This document shows, in pieces, positions 34,722 to 45,400 of a stretch of DNA of 64,000 nt (position 1 is the first letter of the stretch; the number at the start of each line of letters is the position of its first letter). The stretch covers positions 558,001-622,000 of the forward strand of contig CALNYZ010000044.1 in assembly GCA_942490945.1 (NCBI GenBank), written 5' to 3'. A model generated the notes under the pieces. That model saw nothing but the letters and a program-made list of their open reading frames with translations, was not told the DNA's origin and made no database searches. This stretch comes from CALNYZ01 sp942490945 (GTDB lineage Bacteria > Pseudomonadota > Gammaproteobacteria > UBA6429 > Thiohalophilaceae). The position numbers and the translations under genes were made by a program.

Positions 34722-35918
34722 ATGATGCGCTGCTGGATAATCGCACTATTTATTTTTACCACACCCACATTGTATGCCGGCGAATGGTCAGGTGATTTGT
34801 CGTTGGAAGCAAGGCTGTTTACTGAGTCACCGACAGATAACCAGCAGCATGGTAATAATCTTGCGCTGGCATTTGAACCGGATTATCACCAGCAGTGGGA
34901 TGGTGGTAAACAGCTATTTAGTTTCACTCCTTTTGTACGCATTGACCAACATGATGATGAACGATCCCATGCAGATATTCGTGAACTGTCCTGGGTCAAT
35001 GTTGGCAGTAACTGGGAATTACGTTTAGGTATACGTAAAGTATTCTGGGGCGTGACCGAGTCACAACACCTGGTCGATATTATTAACCAGACTGACCTGG
35101 TTGAAAATCCGGACGGAGAGGACAAACTTGGTCAGCCGATGCTGAATCTGGCCTGGATTACCGACGTGGGCACCTTTGATTTTTATGTGTTGCCCTATTT
35201 TCGTGAACGTACATTTGCAGGTAAACAGGGCCGCTTGCGCAGCACGCCTTATGTCAATACCGACAACCCGGTGTATGAATCTGCCGACAATGAAAAACAT
35301 ATTGACTATGCCGCGCGTTGGTCACGAAGCATTGATGTGTTTGATATTGGCCTGAGCTATTTCAATGGTACCAGCCGCGATCCACGACTGGTGCCCGGTA
35401 TCGATAGTAGCGGTCAGGCGACACTCATTCCGCATTATGATTTAATCGAGCAGGCTGGACTGGATGTACAGACAACACTTGGCAGTTGGTTATGGAAACT
35501 TGAAGCCATTAAACGCGACCGACGTACGTCTGGGGCGAATACTGACTATGTTGCAGCAACTGCAGGCTTTGAATATACCCTGTATGGCGCCTTTGGTTCG
35601 GCAACCGATGTCGGACTACTGCTGGAATATCTGTATGATGATCGTGACAATGCCGCCACCACACCTTTTGAAGACGATGTACTTATGGCAGCACGCATTA
35701 CATTAAATGATATACAAGGTACCGAACTGTTGATGGGTGTGATCAAGGATCTTGATACAGATGCCTATGCCATCAATGTCGAGGCAGCACGCCGTTTAAC
35801 AAGCCACTGGAAATTATCGGTAGAAGGCCGCGCCTATCAGAGTCTGCCGGCAACTGATCCACTCGCCGCTTATGCCAAAGATGATTACGTTCAACTTAAT
35901 CTTGAATATTATTTTTAA
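34722..35918 (+). CDS. Outer-membrane beta-barrel protein of the RND operon
   Basis: A protein of about 398 residues with a signal peptide (cleavage likely after LYAG) and alternating aromatic/hydrophobic strands to a C-terminal Phe (NLEYYF), the BAM signal for outer-membrane barrels. I count many amphipathic strands, such as WELRLGIRKVFWG. The family resembles DUF1302/alginate-export-like barrels that accompany MMPL and LolA-like genes. I use ATG 34722; the TTG just before is an alternative. It converges with the GGDEF-EAL gene, whose stop lies inside its last 23 bases. It may be the outer-membrane exit of the export system. Confidence 0.82.
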   Translation: MMRCWIIALFIFTTPTLYAGEWSGDLSLEARLFTESPTDNQQHGNNLALAFEPDYHQQWDGGKQLFSFTPFVRIDQHDDERSHADIRELSWVNVGSNWELRLGIRKVFWGVTESQHLVDIINQTDLVENPDGEDKLGQPMLNLAWITDVGTFDFYVLPYFRERTFAGKQGRLRSTPYVNTDNPVYESADNEKHIDYAARWSRSIDVFDIGLSYFNGTSRDPRLVPGIDSSGQATLIPHYDLIEQAGLDVQTTLGSWLWKLEAIKRDRRTSGANTDYVAATAGFEYTLYGAFGSATDVGLLLEYLYDDRDNAATTPFEDDVLMAARITLNDIQGTELLMGVIKDLDTDAYAINVEAARRLTSHWKLSVEGRAYQSLPATDPLAAYAKDDYVQLNLEYYF

Positions 35919-38406
35919 TCACACGTAATGGCGGTCGCTGTAACATATTCAGGGCAATATCCGCATCAACCGGCTTGCTGATCAAAAATCCCTGCATACT
36001 GTCGCAGGTTTCTTCTTTTAACAGTGCCTGCGTGATTTCATCCTCAACACCTTCTGCGATTACTTCCATTTCCAGGTTATGCGCCAGATCAATAATCGAA
36101 TTTACAATCAGGCGATCATTTTTTTGTGCTGCCATGCCAAATACGAATGACTTGTCGATTTTAAGAATCGAAATAGGCAATTGCTTGAGATAGGAAAGCG
36201 ATGAGAAGCCGGTACCAAAATCATCAATCGCAAAGCGAATACCCATCGCATCGAGCCGGTTTAATACTTCACCCACACGCACTGTTTCTGTCATCATGGA
36301 TCGTTCTGACAGCTCCAGCAATATTACCGAAGGCGGAAGATTATTCTGGGTAAGATTTTTATAGATCGATTCGACGAAGCTGACTTCATATAAATCCCAC
36401 GCCGTAACATTAATTGATACATAGATACCTGGATTAATAGCATGCCATTTACTTGCCTGCTTGATAGCTTCCTGTACTACCCACTGGGTTATTTTTCTTA
36501 TCAGGCCGGTTTGTTCGGCAAGATGAATAAATATATCGGGCCCTATTCTGCCAAAAGACGGATGTTGCCAACGCACCAGAGCCTCGAAGCCAAGAATCGA
36601 GCTGTCCTTGAGGCTGTTAATCGGCTGATATTGTAATACCAGCTCATTATTGTCTATCGCCAGTCGTAAATCTGAAAGTAGCGACAGTTGCTTGATGTTG
36701 TTGACATCATTTTCCGGTGCATAAATACTGTAGTGTGCAGTTGACCGTTTTGCCTCATACATAGCGACATCAGCATGCTTCATTAACTGGTCTGCAGTAC
36801 TGCCGTGATTGGGATAAATGGCAATACCCAGACTGGCACCAAGATATAAATTGTGTGCATCTATCTGATACACCCGCCCCAATTCCTCCGAAACTTTATT
36901 TGCCATATCATTAATGCTCTCGTGCGTGATGTCGGTCAATATAATTGCGAACTCATCGCCACCAAGACGCGCCACTGTATCGGTATCACGCAGCATACGT
37001 TGTAGTCTTTCTGCTACTTCACATAACAAATTGTCACCAACCAGGTGGCCGAGTGTGTCGTTAACTTCCTTGAAACGATCCAGATCCATAATAATAAGCG
37101 CAAAGATTGCCTTTTTTCTTTTTGACATATTGATGGTGTATGTCATTCTGTCAACGAGCAGCGTCCTGTTCGGCAATGATGTCAGGCTGTCATGCATGGC
37201 CAGATGTTCCAGTTGATCCTGGCGATGTTTTATTTGTTGTCGTAAATTGCTGAATGCACCAATGAACTCTGACATCTCCTTGTTGTGAACATGCGGAATC
37301 AACATATCAATATTACTTGAACCATTTTTAAAGGCTTCTGCCAGACGATAGATTGGTTTTAGTAACGCATTGTCGAGCAGGAAATAACTGAATATCATCA
37401 CGGAAACCAGCAAGGCAAATAATCCCCATAGCAACATACTAATCTGTTGACTGGTCTTGTATTGCGCCTTGACGTCTTCGGCCGCCGTATAAATCAGGTA
37501 GGAATTTAACTGGTTGACCAGTTGATGAATATTATCGATCAGCGGGTAGACATTGTTTATTATAATTGGAACATCACCACGCCATGCCTTGGTTTTATTG
37601 ATCGTCTCTACTTCCTGAAATCCCTTGTACCATTCTTCAGCACTATTGATTAACAGACTGACAGACTCCGATGATTCAAATCCCATTTTGGGGTGATTTT
37701 TCATGCTCTCCAGTTTTTTCAGCAATTTTCGTAGTTGTCCGAAGTAGGTATGAATATCCTTGACCTGGTTTGGCAAGGCGTCTTCAAACATGGAACCCAA
37801 ACGATTGATAAGATAAATCCGGTAAGTATTGATTGTTTGCCGCCATAAATCACGTATTTGTAATTTAAGTTGATAAATCTCTTTTGACGCGCGGCTCAGA
37901 CCCATACTTTCTGATTCTGCAATGGCATAATTTATTGAAGTAAGAAAATCGGCGTTTACCACCAACATCGTGCCATTGGCCAGCTTCATCGCCGGGAACA
38001 TAGCATTCGGTTCCAGTCTTATTTTCATTAACTGATCGGCATTCTTATCCAGCTCTGCCAGCTTAATTCTCAGTGTGCCAATATCAAAGCGTAGTTCCTT
38101 GCTAATTACCCATTTATCATTTTCAAGCTGCCTTGCGCGGTCGTCTGCATTTTGTAATGCATTTTTGAATTGCAAGCGTAGATCAGCGGTGGGTTCGATC
38201 AGGTACAAATCGATATGGCGCGCCGCCAACTGCATTTCCTGACGCAATGATTCGGTGAGCTGACGCACCTGTACACGACTTTCAATATTTTTCTTTAACC
38301 TTTCTGAAGAGTCACTGATGTATACGTGTTCAAATACAATGGCCAACAAGACACACAGTACACTGGAAATGGCAACGATCAGATATCGTAAACGTAAGCT
38401 ATACAT
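35896..38406 (-). CDS. Membrane GGDEF-EAL protein (c-di-GMP turnover)
   Basis: An 836-residue protein. It has a membrane helix at about 8-28, a long mostly helical periplasmic sensor region (about 30-325), a second helix (about 327-347), a HAMP-like linker, a GGDEF domain with intact RLGGDEFAII and a C-terminal EAL domain with intact FEALVRWQHP, plus DDFGTGFSSL and DKSFV. Both catalytic centres look active, so it may make and degrade c-di-GMP, with one activity dominating. The 3' end overlaps the convergent barrel gene by 23 bases. It is monocistronic. Confidence 0.93.
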   Translation of the reverse strand: MYSLRLRYLIVAISSVLCVLLAIVFEHVYISDSSERLKKNIESRVQVRQLTESLRQEMQLAARHIDLYLIEPTADLRLQFKNALQNADDRARQLENDKWVISKELRFDIGTLRIKLAELDKNADQLMKIRLEPNAMFPAMKLANGTMLVVNADFLTSINYAIAESESMGLSRASKEIYQLKLQIRDLWRQTINTYRIYLINRLGSMFEDALPNQVKDIHTYFGQLRKLLKKLESMKNHPKMGFESSESVSLLINSAEEWYKGFQEVETINKTKAWRGDVPIIINNVYPLIDNIHQLVNQLNSYLIYTAAEDVKAQYKTSQQISMLLWGLFALLVSVMIFSYFLLDNALLKPIYRLAEAFKNGSSNIDMLIPHVHNKEMSEFIGAFSNLRQQIKHRQDQLEHLAMHDSLTSLPNRTLLVDRMTYTINMSKRKKAIFALIIMDLDRFKEVNDTLGHLVGDNLLCEVAERLQRMLRDTDTVARLGGDEFAIILTDITHESINDMANKVSEELGRVYQIDAHNLYLGASLGIAIYPNHGSTADQLMKHADVAMYEAKRSTAHYSIYAPENDVNNIKQLSLLSDLRLAIDNNELVLQYQPINSLKDSSILGFEALVRWQHPSFGRIGPDIFIHLAEQTGLIRKITQWVVQEAIKQASKWHAINPGIYVSINVTAWDLYEVSFVESIYKNLTQNNLPPSVILLELSERSMMTETVRVGEVLNRLDAMGIRFAIDDFGTGFSSLSYLKQLPISILKIDKSFVFGMAAQKNDRLIVNSIIDLAHNLEMEVIAEGVEDEITQALLKEETCDSMQGFLISKPVDADIALNMLQRPPLRVIKNNIQD

Positions 38407-38604
38407 CCGCTAAAGCAGTCTCCCGAGCTTAAATAAGTAATTAATAATTTACTGATTGTTTATGTCACTACTGTTTGTAGTATAGCGCATGACTGGAGAA
38501 ATATTATCCACAGCCAAATCTTACGCTTATCCAGTCTTCTAGAATCAGCGTGAACACGTAAAGTTAGTAAAATGATTTACTGAAAGTAATAGACTGCGCC
38601 AGTG

Positions 38605-38880
38605 ATGCTCATGTTGGTGTGTGACAGCGAGACAACAGGCAAAATACACATATTTAATAGCTGTGTAGCACCTAGTCTGGCAGCACATAGGGTGAATGCC
38701 CCAGAATATTTAGAACTGGGAAATACAGAACAGAAAAATTTAGAACAAGTCCTAAAATCGGTACGTAATAAGATTAACTTGCCCGTGCATGTTAACGCGA
38801 CCTGCTTTGATGACAAGATTAGAGTGATTGTTAATAGAAGACGGTGCGCGCTCCAGTCTGCTGGACAGGCAATGGTATAG
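38605..38880 (+). CDS. Possible small ORF, unknown
   Basis: The 510-base gap between the c-di-GMP gene and the DUF2797 gene has one open frame of about 91 residues, with a region reading like a soluble alpha/beta protein (NLEQVLKSVRNKINLPVHV, CFDDKIRVIVNRRR). There is no clear ribosome binding site and the start is uncertain. I recognise no family. Base use is more AT-rich than in neighbours. It could be a remnant or a chance frame. Nothing else was seen in the gap. Confidence 0.25.
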   Translation: MLMLVCDSETTGKIHIFNSCVAPSLAAHRVNAPEYLELGNTEQKNLEQVLKSVRNKINLPVHVNATCFDDKIRVIVNRRRCALQSAGQAMV

Positions 38881-38916
38881 CATTACAAATCCTTGGTATT
38901 TCTAAATCCGGTCATT

Positions 38917-39741
38917 TTAACCAATCTGCATATCAATATTATATCCCGAGAATTTTCGAACATTCAGGACACCGCCATCCAGAAGCAGATACTGACCCTT
39001 TATTCCCTGCAATATTCCTGATACTTGCGGTGTCTTGTCAAAATTAAACGAGTTAACTTTTACCGGGTAGGTTTCGACCGGGTATTTTATTTCAACAACT
39101 GACTCGTTACTCAGGGCCGTTAAAGCATTCGCGCCAAACTCCTTTTCCAGTTTGCTGATGACCGGGTGTGATTTTTCGAACAACACATCACGTGCAGCAG
39201 GCAAGTCTTGCGGTTCGGGCTCTCCCTTTAACATTTTTTGCCAGGCTGTCTTGTCGTTAACATATTTTTTCAGTTCGACCTCGACACGGCCCGACATGAT
39301 TCTGTCCTGTACACGAAATATCGGTAGCGCCTGTGTTGCGCCCTGATCCATCCAGCGTGAGGGCAAGTTGGTTTGTCGTGTGATGCCGACTTTTATACCC
39401 GACGAATTGGCGAGATAAACATAATGATCCTGAAAGCAATGTTGCTCTCCCCACTGTGGTTCACGACAGGTGCCTTCATGATAATGACACAGCTCGGGTT
39501 TGATCAGGCAGCTGTCACACTCGGCCAGGGACTGAAAGCACGGATAACAATAACCTTGTTGAAAACTTTTTTTCGTTTTACGACCACAGGCAACACAATG
39601 TATCGCACCGGTATAAGTGAATGATAATTTTTTACCAATCAATTCATTCATTGCTATCTTTTCACCATCCAGAGGTAAATGATATGAAACCGGTGTCGTC
39701 AGGTTGGTGTGCATTTTCCGAAAATGGCCAGATAGTTTCAC
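38917..39741 (-). CDS. DUF2797 family protein with GIY-YIG-like core
   Basis: A 274-residue protein with the DUF2797 start GHFRKM, four Cys-rich pairs (CVACG, CYPCF, CDSC, and CHYHEGTCR) likely binding zinc, and YVYLANSSGIKVGITRQTNL, which resembles the start of a GIY-YIG fold with a LPSRW-like arginine. The function is unknown. The GTG start at 39741 is chosen because the conserved GHFRKM lies directly after it. It is downstream of hemE by about 60 bases, so it is likely co-transcribed. Confidence 0.85.
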   Translation of the reverse strand: MKLSGHFRKMHTNLTTPVSYHLPLDGEKIAMNELIGKKLSFTYTGAIHCVACGRKTKKSFQQGYCYPCFQSLAECDSCLIKPELCHYHEGTCREPQWGEQHCFQDHYVYLANSSGIKVGITRQTNLPSRWMDQGATQALPIFRVQDRIMSGRVEVELKKYVNDKTAWQKMLKGEPEPQDLPAARDVLFEKSHPVISKLEKEFGANALTALSNESVVEIKYPVETYPVKVNSFNFDKTPQVSGILQGIKGQYLLLDGGVLNVRKFSGYNIDMQIG

Positions 39742-39801
39742 GGCAGGATACCTTTCATTTTTCGATAACCAGAAGCTTTTGTTGACGCAGTAAAATAAAT
39801 A

Positions 39802-40866
39802 TCACTTGTGAAATGGCACGCTTAACTCGTGCACTGCATCGACAAATGCTTTGGCATGATCGGGATTAACATGTTGATGTATGCCATGACCCAGGTTAAA
39901 GACATGACCGTTCCCGGCGCCATAACTTTCAAGAATAAAACCGACCTCTTCGCGAATACGTTCCGGCTTGGCATAAAGTACGGTTGGATCCATATTCCCC
40001 TGTAATGCGACCTTGTCACCGACACGTTTACGCGCCATGCCAATATCAATGGTCCAGTCAAGCCCCAGACAGTCTGCACCGATTTGCGACTGGCTTTCCA
40101 GCCATTGGCAACCGCCCTTGCTGAATATGATGACCGGTACTTTTCTGCCATCATGTTCACGCGTCAGGTTGGCAATAATTTTTTGCATATAGTCAAGTGA
40201 AAACGATTTGTAATCTCGTGTGGTCAGTGCGCCACCCCATGTATCGAAAATCATTACTGCCTGTGCACCCGCGTCGATTTGTGCATTCAGGTAAATCGCC
40301 ACAGTATCGGCAACCACATCGAGCAAATCGTGCATGGCTTGTGGGTCTTCGTAGAGTAAACCTTTTACTTTGGCAAAATCCTTGCTGCCACCGCCTTCTA
40401 CCATATAAGTAGCCAACGTCCAGGGACTACCGGAAAAGCCAATCAAGGGAACACGACCAGCAAGTTCGCGGCGAATCATACTTACTGCGGCGAACACATA
40501 ACCGAGTTCTTCGCTCATGTCTGGAATGGCGAGTTTCGCGATATCGGCGCGACTTCGCACCGGATGTTTGAAATGCGGACCTTCGCCTTCGGCAAAAAAC
40601 AGACCGAGCCCCATTGCATCGGGAATGGTCAGAATATCGGAAAATAAAATTGCCGCATCCAGATCAAACCGTTCCAGCGGTTGCAGGGTAACTTCGGTGG
40701 CAAGCTCGGGGGTCTTGCATAAATTCAGAAAATTACCGGCGCGCTTGCGGGTTGCCTTGTATTCAGGTAAATATCGGCCGGCCTGACGCATCATCCAGAC
40801 GGGAGTGACATCAACGGGTTCACGTAACAGTGCTTTTAAAAATCGATCGTTTTTTAATTCAGTCAT
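39802..40866 (-). CDS. hemE: Uroporphyrinogen decarboxylase
   Basis: Removes four carboxyl groups from uroporphyrinogen III to give coproporphyrinogen III in heme synthesis. The 354-residue product has RQAGRYLPEYKATR with catalytic-site Arg residues near its start, FSDILTIPDAMG with a key Asp, GFSGSPWTLATYMVEGGG, and VFNLGHGIHQHVNPDH near the C-terminus with the catalytic His. All are intact and the length is typical. It follows gltD by 91 bases; gltB-gltD-hemE is a common gammaproteobacterial order. Confidence 0.97.
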   Translation of the reverse strand: MTELKNDRFLKALLREPVDVTPVWMMRQAGRYLPEYKATRKRAGNFLNLCKTPELATEVTLQPLERFDLDAAILFSDILTIPDAMGLGLFFAEGEGPHFKHPVRSRADIAKLAIPDMSEELGYVFAAVSMIRRELAGRVPLIGFSGSPWTLATYMVEGGGSKDFAKVKGLLYEDPQAMHDLLDVVADTVAIYLNAQIDAGAQAVMIFDTWGGALTTRDYKSFSLDYMQKIIANLTREHDGRKVPVIIFSKGGCQWLESQSQIGADCLGLDWTIDIGMARKRVGDKVALQGNMDPTVLYAKPERIREEVGFILESYGAGNGHVFNLGHGIHQHVNPDHAKAFVDAVHELSVPFHK

Positions 40867-40957
40867 TTAATTAACCAGGGCAGGCGATAAATACAGGGAT
40901 AGTTATTGTTACTAGTTGTTGAACACGCGACTCCCTTTTGGCACGTGAAACTTTATT

Positions 40958-42364
40958 TTACACGTCCAGATAATCGAGTATTCCTTGTGCCGCTTCGCGA
41001 CCTTCATACACAGCCGTCACTACCAGATCAGAACCGCGCACCATATCACCACCGGCAAAAATTTTCGGGTTGGTTGTCTGATGTTTGTATTGCTGTTGTT
41101 GTGCTGCCTTGACCCGGCCACGCTCATCAACACCAATATTATACTCACTGAACCAGTCCTGCGGATTGGGACGAAAACCAAACGCAATGATCACACAATC
41201 GGCCGGAATAATTTCTTCGGAACCCGCGACTGCTTGCGGTGTACAACGCCCACGTTCATCCGGCTCACCAAGTTTGGTTGTTACAACTTTAACGCCTTCC
41301 ACTTTGCCGTCGCCGACGATTTCGATTGGCTGACGATTCCATTTGAATTTAACGCGCTCTTCCTTGGCATTGGCAACTTCACGACGTGAGCCAGGCATAT
41401 TGGCTTCGTCACGTCGATAGGCGCAGGTCACCGAACTGGCGCCCTGACGAATCGCGGTACGATTACAATCCATCGCAGTATCACCGCCACCGAGGACAAC
41501 GACTTTTTTCCCTGCCATACTGACAAACTCAGCCGGATCTTTTTCGTAGTGCCAGCTGTGATTTACATTTGAAATCAAATAGTCCAACGCTGCGTGAACA
41601 CCCGGCAGATCTTCACCCGGAATATTCGCCGTCATATAACTATATGTGCCCATGCCAAGAAACACGGCGTCATGGTTATCAATTAATTGTTGAAACGGAA
41701 TATCGACACCCACATCAATACCGGTTTTAAATTCAACGCCCATGCCTTCAAGAATTTTACGGCGATTATGCACAACTTCTTTTTCCAGTTTGAATTCCGG
41801 AATACCAAAGGTTAACAGTCCGCCAATCTCGGGTTGCTTCTCATAGACTACTGATTTGACGCCATTACGTGCCAGCACATCGGCACAACCTAACCCTGCC
41901 GGACCTGCGCCGATGATGGCGACCTTTTTGCCAGTATCGGTTACATCTGAAAGATCCGGCGTCCAACCTTCGGCAAACGCGGTATCTGAAATATATTTTT
42001 CTATCGCGCCAATAGTGACCGCACCAAAACCATCGTTCAGTGTACAGGCGCCTTCGCACAAACGATCCTGAGGACATACACGGCCACATATTTCCGGCAG
42101 TGAATTGGTGAGATGCGACATTTCCGCCGCTTCCTTGATGTTGCCTTCCGAGATTAATTTCAACCAGTTGGGTATGTAATTATGTACCGGACACTTCCAT
42201 TCACAATAGGGATTGCCACACGCCAGACACCGGTCGGCCTGTTGTGCAGCCTGCATTGCATCGTATTTACCGTAAATTTCACGGTATTCCTTGACGCGTT
42301 TGTTCGCCGGTTTTTTTTCCGGGTCGATACGTGCAACTTCGATAAACTGAAAATTATTTGCCAT
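40958..42364 (-). CDS. gltD: Glutamate synthase small subunit
   Basis: Supplies NADPH-derived electrons to the large subunit for glutamate formation from glutamine and 2-oxoglutarate. The protein has two Cys clusters in its N-terminal part (CLACGNPYCEWKCPVHNYIPNW-type and CGRVCPQDRLCEGACTLN) that bind 4Fe-4S, then FAD-binding GAGPAGLGCADVLARNG and NADPH-binding VLGGGDTAMDCNR. I choose ATG 42364 (MANNFQFIEV), which matches the usual N-terminus. An ATG at 42421 overlapping the gltB stop gives 487 residues and could be used through translational coupling. Confidence 0.95.
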   Translation of the reverse strand: MANNFQFIEVARIDPEKKPANKRVKEYREIYGKYDAMQAAQQADRCLACGNPYCEWKCPVHNYIPNWLKLISEGNIKEAAEMSHLTNSLPEICGRVCPQDRLCEGACTLNDGFGAVTIGAIEKYISDTAFAEGWTPDLSDVTDTGKKVAIIGAGPAGLGCADVLARNGVKSVVYEKQPEIGGLLTFGIPEFKLEKEVVHNRRKILEGMGVEFKTGIDVGVDIPFQQLIDNHDAVFLGMGTYSYMTANIPGEDLPGVHAALDYLISNVNHSWHYEKDPAEFVSMAGKKVVVLGGGDTAMDCNRTAIRQGASSVTCAYRRDEANMPGSRREVANAKEERVKFKWNRQPIEIVGDGKVEGVKVVTTKLGEPDERGRCTPQAVAGSEEIIPADCVIIAFGFRPNPQDWFSEYNIGVDERGRVKAAQQQQYKHQTTNPKIFAGGDMVRGSDLVVTAVYEGREAAQGILDYLDV

Positions 42365-42420
42365 AGTAGGTAACTTTTTTTTCTTTGTCCTGCTCGCCAG
42401 ATTAATTACTTGCTGTACCA

Positions 42421-45400
42421 TTACGCCGCGGATTGTCTTAACTCGGACAACAACACATCGAGCGATGCAGCCTTCGGTTTCACCAGCCAGAATTTGCCGA
42501 TGACATGATCAAAATTATCCAGTAAATATTTGCCACGCACGCTGCCGGTTTCTGCTACATATTCCTTAATCAGGTTACGCAAATAAACACGGTGAGCTTC
42601 CATGGTTTCGGTTGCAATACCAACAATATCCACATCCTTGTTGTTGTAGTTGTGTGAAAACATCCTGTCTTCGTCATATACAAATGCAAAGCCGCCAGTC
42701 ATACCCGCACCAAAGTTCAATCCGGCCTTGCCCAGTACGGCCACGACACCACCGGTCATATATTCACAACCGTGATCACCAATGCCTTCGACCACTGCCG
42801 TGCAACCCGAGTTACGTACGCCGAAGCGTTCACCTGCCATACCCGCAGCAAATAACTTGCCGTTGGTGGCGCCATATAAACAGGTGTTGCCGATAATGGT
42901 GGTCTCGGAAGAAATAAATTCACTGCCTTGCGGTGGATAGATTACAAGTTTGCCACCGGCCATGCCTTTACCGACATAGTCATTGGCATCGCCTTCCAGA
43001 TACATGTGCAGACCACCGGCATTCCACACGCCAAAGCTTTGCCCCGCCGTACCTTTCAAACGCAACACAATCGGCTTGTCTTCCATGCCGAGGTCTTTAT
43101 GTCGAATGGCTATTTCGCCTGATAAACGCGCGCCGATCGAACGATGTGTATTACGCACGGTGTAGTGGAATTCACCACCGCTTTTATTTTCAATGGCACT
43201 TAAGGTATCTTTAACCATTTGTTCGGCCAATTCACCTTTATCAAACGGTTCATTGCGCGCTTGCATACAGTATTGTGGTTTGTCTTTTGCAACACCGGCA
43301 TCCGATAACACGGCACTGAAGTCGAGTTTTTGTTGTTTGGGCGTGTTACCACTGATGGCTTCAAGCAAATCGGTACGACCAATCAAATCGTTGAGTTTTT
43401 TCACACCAACCTGGGCGAGCAACTCACGCACTTCTTGCGCAATAAATTTGAAGTAGTTGATCACCATCTCGACTTCGCCAATAAAATGCGGGAACAGCAC
43501 TTTATCCTGTGTGGCTATACCCGTGGCACAGTTATTCAAATGACAAATACGCAGGTACTTGCAACCCATGGCGACCATCGGGCCGGTACCAAATCCGAAA
43601 CTTTCTGCACCGAGGATGGCGGCCTTGATCACATCCAGTCCGGTTTTCAGACCACCGTCTGTTTGTAAACGTACCTTGTCACGCAGGTCATTGGCACGCA
43701 TGATTTGATGCGCTTCTGTCAGACCCAGTTCCCATGGACTACCGGCATATTTAACCGAGGTTAACGGTGATGCACCGGTACCACCGTCATAACCGGAAAT
43801 GGTAATCAGGTCGGCATAGGCTTTGGCTACACCGGCAGCGATAGTACCGACACCGGCTTCGGCTACCAGTTTGACAGACACCAGACCCTGTGGATTAACC
43901 TGCTTGAGATCGAAAATCAGTTGCGACAAATCTTCGATGGAATAAATATCATGATGTGGTGGCGGTGATATTAATGACACGCCCGGCTTGCAAAAACGCA
44001 GACTGGCAATCAGGTCGTTTACCTTGTGTCCCGGTAACTGACCGCCTTCACCCGGCTTGGCGCCCTGTGCGATTTTAATCTGCATGACTTCGGCGCTGCG
44101 CAAATAATATGGCGTGACACCAAAGCGACCGGAAGCAACCTGTTTGATTTTAGATTTACGTTCAGGGTCATAGCAACGTTCAAAGTCTTCGCCGCCTTCA
44201 CCGGAATTGGAGCGGCCACCGATCTTGTTCATGGCACGTGCGAGCGTTTCATGTGCAACCGGGGACAGTGCGCCGAGTGACATCGCGGCTGAATCAAAGC
44301 GCGGCAGAATATCTTCAATCGGTTCCACATCATCAATACTGATGGCGCTGACATCATCACGCAGTTTTAATAAATCGCGTAATGCCAGCGGCGGGCGCTT
44401 GTTAACAAGGTCAGCATAAACCTTGTAATCTTCGAATTTGCCACTTTTTACCGCGTGTTGCAGTGAATATACTACATCAGGATTATAGGCATGTTCTTCA
44501 CCACCATGAATAAACTTCAGCAGACCACCCTGATTGATCGTCTTGCGCTTGTTCCAGGCGACTTTTGCCAGCAGACGCTGATCCGCCTCGAAATCTTCAA
44601 ACTGAATGCCTTGCACACGGTTAGTGGTATTTGTAAAACAATAGTTAACCACGTCCTGGTGCAGGCCAACGGATTCATATAATTGCGCACCGCGATAACT
44701 GGCAATCGTGGAAATACCCATTTTCGAGGTGATCTTGAACAGACCTTTGTTGATTCCTTTACGGAAATTTGCCAGCAAAGTCCCGCTATGTTTTTCGGTA
44801 ATCTCGCCACTACGTTGCAAATCCAGAATACATTCATATGCCAGATAAGGATAAACTGCCGTCGCACCATAACCGATTAATACGGCAAAATGATGTGAAT
44901 CGCGTGCAGTTGCCGTCTCGACCAGCAGGTTGGCATCACAACGCAATCCTTCCTGGGTAAGACGATGATGCACCGCACCGGTCGCCAATAATGCATGCAC
45001 CGGAATATGGTCCGTATCAAGCTTGCGATCGCTAAGTACCAGAATAACCGCACCATCTTTCACTGCCTGTACGGCCTGATTGGTAATATCATCCAGTGCC
45101 GCTTTCAGGGTTGTATCCTTGTGATGACCTAACTCGATAAAGTGATGTCCGTACTCGGATTGATCGAGCTCCAGCAGCTGTTTGAATTTGCTGGTTGATA
45201 ATACCGGTGACTTCACGGTAACACGCTTGGCGTGATCTTCTGTTTCAGTAAACATGTTGCGTTCGGCACCGAAACAGGTTTCCAGTGACATAACGATTTC
45301 TTCGCGAATCGGATCGATAGGCGGATTCGTTACCTGTGCAAATTGCTGACGGAAATTATCAAATGGCGAGCGCACAAAACGGGATAACACCGGGAACGGT

